Positions 26,886 through 37,534 of a stretch of DNA of 64,000 nt are shown here, in pieces. Source of the stretch: Arcobacter sp. GTDB lineage: Bacteria; Campylobacterota; Campylobacteria; Campylobacterales; Arcobacteraceae. The position numbers were made by a program, and so were the translations under genes. Where the stretch lies: contig PKUJ01000003.1 of assembly GCA_002869565.1 (NCBI GenBank), positions 1-64,000 on the forward strand, in the 5' to 3' direction. Each line of letters starts with the position of its first letter. Position 1 is the stretch's first letter. The notes under the pieces are model-generated. The model searched no databases and was not told the origin of the DNA. It saw only the letters and a program-made list of their open reading frames with translations.

Positions 26886-27692
26886 ATGGAAGAATACGTC
26901 TCACAGACAATGAAATTAACAATTGAATATGCCCCTAAACTTGCACTAGCAATTATTACACTAATAGTTGGATTATTTATTATTGGTGTGATTATAAAAA
27001 TATTAGAAAAGGCTTTGATAACATCTAAAACTGATGAAACACTAATTCCATTTTTAAAAAGTTTGACATCTTGGGCTTTAAAATTACTACTTTTTATCTC
27101 TGTTGCCTCAATGGTAGGTATTGCAACAACTTCATTTATTGCAGTATTAGGAGCCGCTGGCTTAGCAGTGGGATTGGCACTTCAAGGTTCTCTTTCAAAT
27201 TTTGCAGGAGGAGTGTTATTACTTATTTTTAGACCATATAAAATTGGAGATTTAATTGAATCACAAGGACAATTGGGAATAGTAAAAGAGATTCAAATTT
27301 TTAATACAATTTTAACAACTTTTCAAAATAAAACAATTATTTTACCAAACTCTATGGTTTCTTCTAATTCTATTACAAATATAACAGCTAATGGCACAAT
27401 TAGAGTTGATATGGAAATTGGTATTTCATATGGTAGTAATATTGATGAGGCAAGAAAAGTTATATTAGATACTGTTTTAAAAAATGACAAAGTATTAAAA
27501 GAACCAGCTTGTGCAGTTGGAGTTAATGCTCTAGCAGACAGTTCAGTAAACTTACTTGTTATGCCATGGTGTAATACAGATGATTATTGGGATGTATATT
27601 TTGGAGTTAGAGAAGATATCAAAAAAGCACTTGATGCAAATAATATCATTATTCCATTTCCTCAAAGAGATGTACATATTATCAATCAATAA
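26886..27692 (+). CDS. MscS-family small-conductance mechanosensitive channel (copy 1)
   Basis: A 268-residue protein with three transmembrane helices (about 15-110). The pore-lining helix shows the Gly/Ala pattern LGAAGLAVGLALQGSLSNFAGG, followed by the beta domain FRPYKIGDLIE and the C-terminal alpha/beta region ending in IIIPFPQRDVHI. Such channels open on membrane tension to release solutes during osmotic downshock. A paralogue of almost the same length lies at 31122-31931 on the other strand. The gene ends at a bidirectional hairpin terminator. Confidence 0.92.
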   Translation: MEEYVSQTMKLTIEYAPKLALAIITLIVGLFIIGVIIKILEKALITSKTDETLIPFLKSLTSWALKLLLFISVASMVGIATTSFIAVLGAAGLAVGLALQGSLSNFAGGVLLLIFRPYKIGDLIESQGQLGIVKEIQIFNTILTTFQNKTIILPNSMVSSNSITNITANGTIRVDMEIGISYGSNIDEARKVILDTVLKNDKVLKEPACAVGVNALADSSVNLLVMPWCNTDDYWDVYFGVREDIKKALDANNIIIPFPQRDVHIINQ

Positions 27693-27700
27693 ATATTCAT

Positions 27701-27732
27701 ATTAGAAGTAGTTTTTTTATACTACTTCTAAT
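27701..27732. terminator. Bidirectional hairpin terminator between mscS copy 1 and the EIIC-EAL gene
   Basis: ATTAGAAGTAGT (27701-27712) and ACTACTTCTAAT (27721-27732) pair perfectly around TTTTTTAT. It separates two convergent genes and includes the stop codon of the minus-strand gene. Confidence 0.65.
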
Positions 27733-29722
27733 TATTTGATACAAAATTTCTTGTATAAGACTCAACCTCATCAAAACAAATTGCTTTTGAATAATACCAA
27801 CCTTGAACAAGATTTATATCTTTATTTACCAACTTATCATACTCTTCTTGGGTTTCAATCCCCTCTAAAACAATCTCTAAATCAAGTTCAACAGCTAATT
27901 TACAAATATTTTCATATAAAATTAGACCTTTTTTAGTTTTTGTATAAGCTATTATTTTTCTATCTATTTTTACAATATCTAATGGAATTTCATATAACAT
28001 TGAAAAATTTGTGAAACCAACACCTAAATCATCCAATGAGATTTTGAATTTATTACTTTTTAATAAATTTATATTTTCAAGCACCTTTTCATTTAAAGAT
28101 GAACGTCTCTCTATTATTTCAAAACTTATTTTGTGGCCTTTTAAAATATCTATTACTTCATTAATAAAATCTTTATCTTCTAAGGTATAAGGAAACATAT
28201 TTATTGAAACACTTGGATAAAAACCTTTTTGAGCCCATGATTCTAAATCTTTTTTTACTTGTTTACAAACCCACATATCAATAATAGAAGCCAAACCAGA
28301 ATCTTCAATATCAATTATAAAATCTGGCCCACGAATAACTCTATCTTTACCTTTGATTCGAAGTAAAGCTTCATAATCATTACATTTTTTATTCTTTACA
28401 TCCACTTTTGGTTGATAATAAACCATTAAATTCTCTTGATTTATTCTTTCTATAATATTATTAATTTTATGATGGGATTTTATTAAAGAAGATTGTGCTT
28501 CTTGAAATCTAATATTTTTTTTATAATCTAAAGATGCTGTAATATCAAGTTTAGAAGCAAATTTTTCTAATGAATTAGTTGAGCTTTGTGTTCTTGAATA
28601 TCTTTTTATAAAAGGTATATATATAAATGTGCCTAGAATTATTAAAAACAATTGTAAGCCTACAGCTATAATATTTCCATCTGTACTTAAATAAATATTT
28701 AGCAAGGCAGGAGTTGTCCAAGGTACAAAAACATCGTTAAAAATGATAATATTTGTATATGATAAAAATAGATATGCAATAAAAAAATTAACAATTGGGA
28801 CTAAAATAAATGGAATTATCAAATAAAAATTCATAAAAATAGGAATACCAAATACTAAAATTTCATTAATATTAAATATAACAAAAGGCAAAGATATTTT
28901 TCCAATAAAAGTGGTATGTTTATCTTTAGATGCGAATACAATTGCGAGAACTAAAGAGACACCCGCTCCAGATCCTCCTAACACTATAAATAAATTAAAA
29001 AAATCTTTATAAGTCAAATTTTGAAACATTGAGTTATCCAAAACACTTATATTTATTATTGTATCGAATAAATTAATTCCATGTATACCAAAAAGCCAAA
29101 ATAAACTAGATACAATAGTTCTAAAAAAAATAAGTAATGTTCCATCTTCAAAAAGTATAATATTCGAGCCTATATCAAAATTAATAATCAAAAAAGAAAA
29201 AACAAAAGTCAAGATGAGAAAAACTAGTGTAAAAGGAATAATATAAATTATCATTGTAGAAATATTACTTGAAAGAGAATTATCTAATCTTTTTTGATAG
29301 GGTTTTAATAATCGAACAAATTTTAATATAAGAAATGTAGTTGAAAGAGGAATAATCATTGCTAATATTATAGACTGAGGAAAAATATAATTTGATAAGG
29401 AAACTTGATTTGTAAATATCTCAACACAAAAATAAATAATCAAAGATAAGATAATTGTCAAAAACTTATTTATACTATAATAAACACTTCCTAGGTGGTA
29501 TGAAATACTAATATTCAATAAAATAGGCAATAATCCAAGAAGAAATTTTATAATATCATAAGATGTTTCTAGTGTAAAAGAGGAATTATAAAAACCAAAA
29601 TTTCTAAATACTTCAACAAGTAATGTTACAAAAGAATATAAAACATAATAAGGTACTAATGAAATAAAAGAGATTCTTAATATATCAAGTATAAGTAAAA
29701 TTCTATCTTTTATATTATTCAT
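27728..29722 (-). CDS. PTS EIIC-like membrane domain fused to EAL c-di-GMP phosphodiesterase
   Basis: A 664-residue protein. The first 380 residues are about ten hydrophobic helices carrying EIIC (lactose/cellobiose family) features: FGIHGINLFDTI, GGSGAGVSLVLAIVFASKDK, PFVIFNINEILVFGIPIFMN, VPWTTPALLN. The C-terminal 235 residues are an EAL domain with YEALLRI near 449, SINMFP, EIIERRSSL, LDDLGVGFTNFSML, DIVKIDRKII, VLEGIETQEEYD and LVQGWYYSKA. All expected metal and catalytic residues seem present, so it should hydrolyse c-di-GMP. No other PTS parts (EIIA, EIIB, HPr) are in the window, so the membrane part probably senses a sugar or small molecule and is unlikely to transport it (inference). 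Confidence 0.85.
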   Translation of the reverse strand: MNNIKDRILLILDILRISFISLVPYYVLYSFVTLLVEVFRNFGFYNSSFTLETSYDIIKFLLGLLPILLNISISYHLGSVYYSINKFLTIILSLIIYFCVEIFTNQVSLSNYIFPQSIILAMIIPLSTTFLILKFVRLLKPYQKRLDNSLSSNISTMIIYIIPFTLVFLILTFVFSFLIINFDIGSNIILFEDGTLLIFFRTIVSSLFWLFGIHGINLFDTIINISVLDNSMFQNLTYKDFFNLFIVLGGSGAGVSLVLAIVFASKDKHTTFIGKISLPFVIFNINEILVFGIPIFMNFYLIIPFILVPIVNFFIAYLFLSYTNIIIFNDVFVPWTTPALLNIYLSTDGNIIAVGLQLFLIILGTFIYIPFIKRYSRTQSSTNSLEKFASKLDITASLDYKKNIRFQEAQSSLIKSHHKINNIIERINQENLMVYYQPKVDVKNKKCNDYEALLRIKGKDRVIRGPDFIIDIEDSGLASIIDMWVCKQVKKDLESWAQKGFYPSVSINMFPYTLEDKDFINEVIDILKGHKISFEIIERRSSLNEKVLENINLLKSNKFKISLDDLGVGFTNFSMLYEIPLDIVKIDRKIIAYTKTKKGLILYENICKLAVELDLEIVLEGIETQEEYDKLVNKDINLVQGWYYSKAICFDEVESYTRNFVSNN

Positions 29723-29755
29723 TATATGTCCTAGAATTGCTATTTTAACGAATTT

Positions 29756-31147
29756 TTACTTTTTATATCTTTTTATTATCAAGTCTAAAATCATATTCTT
29801 TTCCAAATTCTCTTCAATTTGAAGATTTAATCCATATTCAAGAATCTCTTTAAACTCTTTTGATGGATTCATACCTAGGCTTATTAAATCTCTTCCTTGA
29901 ACAAAAGGTTTTAATCCATCTTCTGATATATCCAATTCTCTAGCTTTTTCTAATACCCATGAAATAGCTTTGTCACACTTATCTTTATCTTTTATTGTAC
30001 GCCCTTTACAATCAGAAAGACAAACAATGCATAAATCTTCAATGTTGCATTTTAAAGACAATCTTTTTACTGCTTTTATTGACGAATCTGACTTATATAG
30101 CTGAAATGGTGCTAAATGATTTTTTACTAAAGGAACAATTTTTTCGATAAATTTTTTTTCATTAGTTATTTTAGATAAAAAACTAATTGTTGGCTCTACT
30201 CCTAAAGATTCATGGCTGAGGGAAGTAATTCTTCCATTTATCTCTTTTGTACAAAATGGTTTTCCTAAATCATGGCAAAGAAGAGCATAAAAAAGATATA
30301 AATCTCGATAATCATCACTTGTTTTATGATTAACCATTTCATCCAATGTCATAAGAGTATGAACCCACACATCTCCTTCAGGATGATACTCTTTATCTTG
30401 TTCACAATCCACAAGTAATTCAAGTTCAGAAAAATGTTTTAAAATACCTAAATCTTTTAAAAGTTTAAAGCCATATGATGGTTTTTCAGATTTCAATAAT
30501 AACTTTTTAAACTCTTCAAATATTCTCTCTTTTGGAAGTTCTGATAAGTTGTTATTTTCTACCATTTGCACACATAATAAAAATGTCTTTTCATCTATTT
30601 CAAGATTAAATCTTGAAGCAAATTGAACAGCTCTATATACACGTAAAGGATCTTCTATAAATGTTTAATTATTAATATGTCTTAGTATCCCATTTTTAAG
30701 ATCAGAGATTCCATTATGTGGATCTAAAAACTTTTTTTCAAAGAAATCATATCCTATAGAATTAATGGTAAAGTCTCTTCGTAAACTAGCTTCTTCATAT
30801 GTTAAATTAGCTTTTGTAGTAACTTCAAAACCTTTGTGTCCTGAATCTATTTTTTTTTCAATACGAGAAAGTGCAAAATCAAAATCAAAGTCATCAACTC
30901 TTAAAGTTAAAACGCCAAATGATTTACCAACTTCTCGTGCTGAACCAAATTTATTAAGTGATTTTTTTATAGTTTCTAAAGAGTCAATATTAAAAATTTC
31001 AATATCATAATCTTTTGATGGAATATTTAAAAAGCTATCTCTTACACATCCACCAACAAGTATTGGCAGGGCGCCAATACTCTTTAAGTCAATAAGAATT
31101 TCTTCTAAGACTTTGGGGATATTAATCGTTGTTGTAGTGATGAACAT
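29756..31147 (-). pseudogene. cca: CCA tRNA nucleotidyltransferase split by an in-frame ochre codon
   Basis: One frame of 464 codons is interrupted by TAA at 30665-30667. Upstream are the nucleotidyltransferase head motifs: PILVGGCVRDSFLN, SKDYDIEIF with the catalytic Asp pair, SLRRDFTINSIGYDF and LDPHNGISDLKNGILRHI. Directly after the stop the same frame reads TFIEDPLRVYRAVQFASRF, the strongly conserved continuation, and then an HD-type domain (ALLCHDLGKP). The enzyme adds or repairs the 3'-CCA of tRNAs. I start at 31147 (MFITTTT), which overlaps the upstream mscS gene by 26 bases. A downstream GTG at 30571 could only restart a fragment lacking the catalytic head. A single Glu or Lys codon changed to TAA would explain the break. 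Confidence 0.88.
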
Positions 31148-31931
31148 CCTGTTGTGGGTAAGGAATTGAAATCCCTTCTTTGTCAAATGTTATTTTAATA
31201 TTTTCTGTTAAATCAAATTTAACACCCCAGTAATCAGGAGTATTAACCCAAGCACGAACTACAAAGTTCACTGAAGAATCTGCTAATTCTGAAACTGCAA
31301 CTGTAATTCCTTTTTCTTTTAAAACTCTTTCATCTGCATTTATAAGTGAAGTTAAAACTTCTTTGGCTTTTTTAATATCGTCATCATAACCAATACCAAC
31401 TACTAGGTCTACTCTTCTTTCAGGTTTAGCATTAATATTTGTTATTGCCCCACCTGTAATAGCTCCATTTGGCACCATTATTTTTTGATTATCAGGAGTA
31501 ATTAAAATTGTATTAAAAATAGAAACTTCTTCTACTTTTCCTGTAACACCACCTGCATTAATTACATCTCCAACCTGAAATGGTCTGAACATAATAATCA
31601 TAACACCAGATGCAAAATTTCCTAAAGAATCTTTTAAAGCTAAACCTATAGCAAGACCTGCTGCACCTAAAATTGCAAAAAATGAAGTTGTATCAACACC
31701 TAATTGTTTTAAAGCTGTTAAAAGAACAATAATCATTAAAACATAATAAATAATATCATCAAAAAAGTTTGCTAAGGTATCATCTATTTTGCTGCTTTTT
31801 ATCATTAATTTATGAGCAATATCAGTAACTTTTCTAGCTACCCATTTTCCAATAACAAAAATAACAATCGCGGTAGCAATGTTTAAAGCATATAAACCAA
31901 CCATATCCGAAACAGTTTGAACACTATCCAT
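31122..31931 (-). CDS. MscS-family mechanosensitive channel (copy 2)
   Basis: A 269-residue paralogue of the channel at 26886-27692. Three N-terminal helices, pore helix LGAAGLAIGLALKDSLGNFASG, FRPFQVGDVINAGGVTGKV, and a C-terminal domain ending GISIPYPQQDVHHYN. The pore helix has Lys-Asp where copy 1 has Gln-Gly, so conductance may differ. Its 3' end overlaps the start of cca. Both copies are too diverged to be a recent duplication. Confidence 0.92.
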   Translation of the reverse strand: MDSVQTVSDMVGLYALNIATAIVIFVIGKWVARKVTDIAHKLMIKSSKIDDTLANFFDDIIYYVLMIIVLLTALKQLGVDTTSFFAILGAAGLAIGLALKDSLGNFASGVMIIMFRPFQVGDVINAGGVTGKVEEVSIFNTILITPDNQKIMVPNGAITGGAITNINAKPERRVDLVVGIGYDDDIKKAKEVLTSLINADERVLKEKGITVAVSELADSSVNFVVRAWVNTPDYWGVKFDLTENIKITFDKEGISIPYPQQDVHHYNND

Positions 31932-31993
31932 ATTTTCTCCTAAATAAAATTTTTGAATTATATCACATAATTCTTTGTAAATCTAAAGAAAGA

Positions 31994-33715
31994 TTATTTA
32001 ATTTTTTCAAATAACTTTTCTGTAACTCTTTTTATATCAACATCTTCTTTTTCTAAAGTTTTTCTATCAATTATTTCTACAATGCCATCTTGTAATTTTT
32101 TTCCAACTACAACTGCATATGGGAATCCAATTAATTCAAAATCTCCCATTTTAAAACCAAATCTCTCTTTTGTTCTATCATCAATAATTGTATCAACTCC
32201 TAAAGCTTTTAAATCTTTATAAATTTTCATACCAGCTTCAAGTTCTTCTTCTTTTTTTGCATTTGAAACAATAATATCAACCATAAAAGGAGCAGTTGCT
32301 TTTGTCCATATTGCACCTTTTTCATCATGATTTTGTTCAACAACCGCAGCAACTAATCTTGAAACTCCAATTCCATAACAACCCATAATAAATGGCTGTG
32401 ATTTTCCATTTTCATCTAAAAATTTTGCATCCATTGCTTCACTATATTTTGTTCCAAGTTGAAAGATATGTCCTGCTTCAATTCCTTTAGTGTACTCTAA
32501 ACTTCCACCACAGCAAGAACATTTATCTCCTTCTTGAACAGTAACTAAATCAAAATATTTCACATCTTTTAAAGTAGTTAAATCTGTACCAGTAAAATGA
32601 TAATTCTCTTCATTTGCACCACAAACAAGTCCAACTTCATCTTTTAATTCATTATCTATAACAAACTTTATTCCTTCAGGAAGACCAAATGGTCCACAAT
32701 ATCCTGCACAAAGTCCAGTTGTAAGAATATCTTCTTCTGAAGCATCTTCTAATTCTAGGCAATCAACTGCATTTGCAGCTTTTGTTTCTTCAAGTTCATC
32801 ATCTCCTCTTACAAAGAAAACTACGATTTCTTGAGATTCTTCATACACAGCTTTTTTAATAACTGCTTTTATTGATTGTGCTTGAGAAGTACTTAAAAAA
32901 TTTGAAACATCTTCAATTGTTTTCATACCTTCAGTTAAAACTTTTTCCATTTTAATTACACCATCAGTCAATTCATGCCAATTTTTAACTTCTTTTTTAA
33001 CTCTAATCGCCGCTTCAATATTAGCACCATACTCACAATCAGGACAGACAACAATAGTATCTTCTCCTGAGTTTGCTAATACCATGAACTCTTTTGAACC
33101 AGAACCACCAATTGCACCTGAGTCTGCATCCACAACTCTAAATTCTAGTCCAAGTCTTGTGTAAACCCTTTTATAAGCTTCTTCCATAACATGGAATTCT
33201 CTAACTAAATCTTCATGTGTAGCATGGAAAGAGTAAGCATCTTTCATTAAGAATTCTCTACCTCTCATTAGTCCAAATCGTGGTCTTGCTTCATCTCTAA
33301 ATTTTAAGTTAATGTGATAAAGATTTATAGGTAAATTTTTATAAGAAGTAATTCTATTTTTAACCATATTAACAACAGATTCTTCATTTGTAGGACTTAA
33401 TACATATTCAGCATTTTTTCTATCTTTAAAACGTAATAGTTCATTTCCCATTGTAGTAGATCGTCCAGATTCATCCCAGAAAGATTGAGGAGTAACAAAA
33501 GAACATAACATCTCATTTGCTCCTGTATTATCCATCTCTTCTTTTACAATAACTCTAATTTTATCTAATACAATTTTTCCTAAAGGTAAAAAATCATACA
33601 AACCTGAACCACTTTGAGATATAAATCCACCTCTAACTAAATATTGGTGAGAAGGTAGTGTTGCATCACTTGGTGTTTCTTTTGTTGTTGGCATAAACAT
33701 TTGAGAAAATTTCAT
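31994..33715 (-). CDS. proS: Prolyl-tRNA synthetase
   Basis: A 573-residue class II synthetase of the bacterial type with an inserted editing domain (about 225-385). Motifs include the N-terminal GLYDFLPLG, motif 2 [20 protein letters not shown] near 145, and motif 3 [17 protein letters not shown] near 455. The editing insert carries [16 protein letters not shown]. It lies 11 bases after the extended hemA frame, in the same direction, and may be cotranscribed with hemA. Confidence 0.95.
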   Translation of the reverse strand: MKFSQMFMPTTKETPSDATLPSHQYLVRGGFISQSGSGLYDFLPLGKIVLDKIRVIVKEEMDNTGANEMLCSFVTPQSFWDESGRSTTMGNELLRFKDRKNAEYVLSPTNEESVVNMVKNRITSYKNLPINLYHINLKFRDEARPRFGLMRGREFLMKDAYSFHATHEDLVREFHVMEEAYKRVYTRLGLEFRVVDADSGAIGGSGSKEFMVLANSGEDTIVVCPDCEYGANIEAAIRVKKEVKNWHELTDGVIKMEKVLTEGMKTIEDVSNFLSTSQAQSIKAVIKKAVYEESQEIVVFFVRGDDELEETKAANAVDCLELEDASEEDILTTGLCAGYCGPFGLPEGIKFVIDNELKDEVGLVCGANEENYHFTGTDLTTLKDVKYFDLVTVQEGDKCSCCGGSLEYTKGIEAGHIFQLGTKYSEAMDAKFLDENGKSQPFIMGCYGIGVSRLVAAVVEQNHDEKGAIWTKATAPFMVDIIVSNAKKEEELEAGMKIYKDLKALGVDTIIDDRTKERFGFKMGDFELIGFPYAVVVGKKLQDGIVEIIDRKTLEKEDVDIKRVTEKLFEKIK

Positions 33716-33726
33716 TTTATTTAATC

Positions 33727-35028
33727 CTAATTTTTATTTTCATTTATATGATCACATTTATACTTATTTAGCATATTTGTATCTGATTTTAATCCAAAGA
33801 GTGATTGTACTGTACCTACGATAACATCACACTCCATATCTTTTGAAATACATTTTAATTTTTTTTATGGTTGATGTAAATATTCAGTAATTACTGTTTG
33901 ACAAAGTTTTCTAATATTCTCTTCATCTTCACGATTAATAAAACCTTTTTTAATAGCAGTTTGAACTTTTTTATCAATAATATCTTCACCTTTAATATAC
34001 ATGTGTTTTATTACAGGTTCAACTTCAAGTGATTTTAACCATTCAAAAAATTCTAAAGACATTTTATTTACAAGTGAATAAGCTGTTTTTGCTTGTTGTG
34101 CTCTTAAACTCATATTACTATCAACAATATCTTGTAAATCATCAACAGTATAAACTATTAAATTTGGAGAATCAATGTCATCAATATCTCTTGGAACTGC
34201 AATATCAAACCAATATCTTTCAAAAGAACAATTTTTAGTCATTTCTTGTTTGATTATTGGATAAGGAGCAGATGTTGCAGTAATCATTACTGGTATTTCA
34301 TTTAATAAATCATTTAATTTTGAATACTCTTCAACAATTATATGTTCTTCATATGTATCTGCTAAAATTTGTGCTTTTTTGATATCTCTACTTGTTAAAA
34401 CAACATCAAATCCAGAAGATAATAAATGTTTAATTGTAAGTTCACTCATTTCACCAGCACCAATTACCAATGCTTTTACACCACTTGTATTTCCAACAAT
34501 TTCTTTTGCTTTTGCAACTGCTGTAGAAGCTACAGAAACTGAACCTGTCCCTAAACTTGTTGCATTTCTAACTGTTGCAGCACACTTAAAAGAGTAATGA
34601 AGAGCTCTTTGAAGCTTTTGCTCACAGTATTTTTTAGCAATTGAAAACCTAAATGCATCTTTTAATTGTCCTACAATTTGTGTTTCACCAATAACCAGAG
34701 AATCTAAAGCTGAAGCAACAGAAAAGAGATGATGAATTGCTCCATCATGTTCATATATATCCGCTCTATCATATAAATCTTCAAAATCAATTCCCGAATA
34801 ATTAGCCAATCTTTTTATAATAGATTTAGATGCAGCATCAGTATGTGTAACTGATGTTATTATTTCAACTCTATTACATGTTGATAATAATATAGCTTCA
34901 TTTACAATATCATCTTCCAATATTTTTTTCAAAAATCTATCTTTATTTTCTTCACTTGGAAATGCTAATTTTTCTCTTGTTTGAATATCCGTATTCTTAT
35001 GTGAAAAACTTATTACTAAATAACTCAT
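33727..35028 (-). pseudogene. hemA: Glutamyl-tRNA reductase split by an in-frame ochre codon near the C-terminus
   Basis: HemA makes glutamate-1-semialdehyde, the first step of haem synthesis. The first 387 residues show STCNRVEI (catalytic Cys), GETQIVGQLKDAF, VLVIGAGEMSELT-type nucleotide-binding loop and the C-terminal helices. TAA at 33865-33867 follows EYLHQP, exactly where relatives have the dimerisation motif His-x-Pro-Thr-x-x-Leu. The same frame continues with KKLKCISKDMECDVIVGTVQ and 25 more codons to TAG at 33727, giving 433 residues, the normal length. The early stop would remove part of the dimerisation domain. It heads an operon with the polyprenyl synthase, DUF2018, hisD and aroK upstream of it. 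Confidence 0.85.
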
Positions 35029-35031
35029 TTA

Positions 35032-35931
35032 TTAAAACTCTCTATCAATCATTGCAGACATAATTTGTACAAGTGATTCATTATTTTCATTTTCAACTGC
35101 TAAAATTGCTTCTTGTCCCAATTTTTTAGCTTGAGATATAGAATCTTGAAGGGCATTTGTAGAAATCATTTGTTCTTTTATCCAAGAACTTTCATCAGCG
35201 CTTAATGGCTTTTTATACAATAATTCTAATTTTACTTTATCTTGAACTCTCTCGTGTAGTAACAAGTAAGGAATAGTTACTTTGCCTTCAACAAAATCAA
35301 GCATTGCAGGTTTCCCTAGCGTTGTACTATCTTGCGTAATATCTAAAATATCATCAATCATTTGAAATGCTAAACCTAAATTTTTTCCATATAAGGCATA
35401 TTTATCTTTATCTAAACCAGCAATAATTGCTGCAGCTTTTGCACTAGCCTCAATTAAAGAAGCAGTCTTTTTATAAATCATATCCAAGTATTTATCATAG
35501 AAATCATTAAAAGTTTCAGTCAAATCCACATCCAACATTTCACCAATACTTAAAAGAGTAACAGCATTTGATACTGTATAAGCAACTTCTTTATCCATTT
35601 GAGAAAGTTCAGTAAAGGCTTTTGAATATAAAATATCTCCAAACATAATTGAAGTTTTATTATCAAATAACGCATTTATAGAAGGTTTTCCTCTTCTTGT
35701 ATCTGACTCATCTATAACATCATCATGCAAAAGTGAAGCAGCATGTATCATCTCAACTACTGCACATAATTTTATAGACTCTTCATTTACTCCTGCAATT
35801 TTTAAAATCAATTTACTTCTAAGCATCTTTCCTGTTGCTAATAAATCAAGAAGCTCTAAACTCTTTTTATCATTACATTCAACTACGAATGATTTAATTT
35901 GTTCTTTTACTTGTTGTAATTCTTCCACCAA
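35032..35931 (-). CDS. ispB: Polyprenyl diphosphate synthase
   Basis: A 299-residue trans-prenyltransferase with both Asp-rich metal-binding motifs: LLHDDVIDESDTRRGKPSIN (about 66-85) and QMIDDILDITQD near 195. It builds the isoprenoid side chain of menaquinone or ubiquinone; Campylobacterota use menaquinones, so menaquinone is likely. It stops 3 bases before hemA begins and starts 6 bases after DUF2018. Confidence 0.9.
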   Translation of the reverse strand: MVEELQQVKEQIKSFVVECNDKKSLELLDLLATGKMLRSKLILKIAGVNEESIKLCAVVEMIHAASLLHDDVIDESDTRRGKPSINALFDNKTSIMFGDILYSKAFTELSQMDKEVAYTVSNAVTLLSIGEMLDVDLTETFNDFYDKYLDMIYKKTASLIEASAKAAAIIAGLDKDKYALYGKNLGLAFQMIDDILDITQDSTTLGKPAMLDFVEGKVTIPYLLLHERVQDKVKLELLYKKPLSADESSWIKEQMISTNALQDSISQAKKLGQEAILAVENENNESLVQIMSAMIDREF

Positions 35932-35937
35932 AAAACC

Positions 35938-36234
35938 TTACGAATCTAATCTACAAACAATATCGCCTGTAAGTTCTACATACAGACCTTTTTTCATCTC
36001 TTCTACTTCATCTAAATTCTCAAAAACATACTGTTTTATAACTCTATTAATATCAAAATCTTCATCTTTATCTTTCGATAGAAGAAGTTCCATAACTGCG
36101 TATTTTTCTAAAAGTTTATCAAATTCATCTTCAACAATTTCATTATTCGCCTGATTTGTTATATCAAAATATTTTGATTTTGGACTACCTGTAAAAATAT
36201 CATCTTCATCTTCTAAAAACCAATCTTTAGACAT
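35938..36234 (-). CDS. DUF2018 family small acidic protein
   Basis: A 98-residue acidic protein (WFLEDEDDIFTGSPKSKYFD start, LLEKYAVMELLLS helix) of the Campylobacterota-specific DUF2018 family, for which no function is established. It lies one base after hisD and six before ispB, so it is translated from the same message. Confidence 0.85.
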   Translation of the reverse strand: MSKDWFLEDEDDIFTGSPKSKYFDITNQANNEIVEDEFDKLLEKYAVMELLLSKDKDEDFDINRVIKQYVFENLDEVEEMKKGLYVELTGDIVCRLDS

Positions 36235-36235
36235 A

Positions 36236-37534
36236 TTATTTCCCTTCTCTTAATCTAACTCTTACAGATTCTGCATGTGCTGTTAAACCTTCTGTATCTG
36301 CAAGTAATGCACAAGCTTCACCTAACTCATCAATTGCACCTTTTGAGAAATTAATAATCGAACTTTTCTTCATAAAATTTTCAACATTTAAAGGAGAATA
36401 AAATTTAGCAGTACTTCCAGTTGGTAAAGTATGGTTTGGTCCTGCTATATAATCACCAATTGGCTCAGGAGTGTTTTCACCTAAGAAAATTGCGCCTGCA
36501 TGTTTTATTTTTGATAAAAGTTCAAAAGGATTTTGAGTCATTACTTCTAAATGCTCAGGAGCAATTTCATTCATTAAGTCAATTGCTTCATCCATATTTG
36601 AGGCAATAATAATAGCACCTCTTTCATCAATAGATTTTTTTGCAATTTCTCTTCTACTTAAAGTTTCTAAATATTTATCAACCTCAGCAGATGTTTTATT
36701 TGCAATGTTTTCATCTATTGTTATCATTATTGAACTTGCCATTTCATCATGCTCTGCTTGAGAAAGTAAATCAATAGCTAAGTATTTAGCATTTGCAGTA
36801 GAATCACTTAAAATCCCAATTTCACTAGGACCTGCAATCATATCAATATTTACTTCACCAAATACTAACTTTTTAGCTGTTGCAACAAAAATATTTCCAG
36901 GACCAGTTATCACATCTACTTTTGGAATAGTCTGTGTTCCATAAGCCATTGCAGCAATTGCACTAGCTCCTCCAACTTTATAAGCTTTTGAAATATTACA
37001 AATATGACAGGCAGCTAATAAAAGTTCATTTATCTCATCATTTGGAGTTGGAGTACAAACTACAATTTCTTCAACTCCGGCAACTATTGCTGGAATTGCA
37101 TTCATTAAAAGTGAACTTGGATATGCAGCTTTCCCACCAGGAATATAAAGACCTGCTCTATCAACGGGGCTAACTTTTTGTCCTAAGATTGTTCCATTTT
37201 TTTCAAAATCAATCCAAGATTTTGGAAGTTGTTTTTCATGATATTTTTTAATTCTATCATATGCAATATGTAAAGCATTTTTTAAATCATCACTAATATT
37301 TTCATATGCAGTTTTCATCTCTTCTTGTGAAATCATTAAATCATTGTCAGATTTAACTTCCCAATTATCAAATTTTTTAATATGCGATTTTAATGCTTCA
37401 TTTCCATTTTCAACAATCTCATCAATAATATTATTGACAATTGCTGAAACTTCTTTAATATCTGTTTTTGCACGTGCAAGTATATTTTCAAACTCTTCTT
37501 TAAAGTTTGAATCTGTAGTTTTTATTATTTTCAT
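36236..37534 (-). CDS. hisD: Histidinol dehydrogenase
   Basis: A 432-residue zinc- and NAD-dependent enzyme that makes the last two oxidations to L-histidine. Motifs: RAGLYIPGGKAAYPSSLLMN, VDVITGPGNIFVATAKKLVF, DMIAGPSEIGIL, LLSQAEHDEMASS and AGPNHTLPTGSTAKFYSPL with the metal-binding and catalytic His/Glu residues. Length is standard. Its start codon overlaps the aroK stop by one base (TAATG). Confidence 0.95.
   Translation of the reverse strand: MKIIKTTDSNFKEEFENILARAKTDIKEVSAIVNNIIDEIVENGNEALKSHIKKFDNWEVKSDNDLMISQEEMKTAYENISDDLKNALHIAYDRIKKYHEKQLPKSWIDFEKNGTILGQKVSPVDRAGLYIPGGKAAYPSSLLMNAIPAIVAGVEEIVVCTPTPNDEINELLLAACHICNISKAYKVGGASAIAAMAYGTQTIPKVDVITGPGNIFVATAKKLVFGEVNIDMIAGPSEIGILSDSTANAKYLAIDLLSQAEHDEMASSIMITIDENIANKTSAEVDKYLETLSRREIAKKSIDERGAIIIASNMDEAIDLMNEIAPEHLEVMTQNPFELLSKIKHAGAIFLGENTPEPIGDYIAGPNHTLPTGSTAKFYSPLNVENFMKKSSIINFSKGAIDELGEACALLADTEGLTAHAESVRVRLREGK

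Noticed and set aside
26886..31931. Recent duplication of mscS
   Set aside because: The two copies share only family-level similarity and sit on opposite strands in different contexts.
33727..33837. Separate 36-residue Cys-containing gene between proS and hemA
   Set aside because: It is in the same frame as hemA and matches the missing HemA C-terminus, so it is part of hemA.
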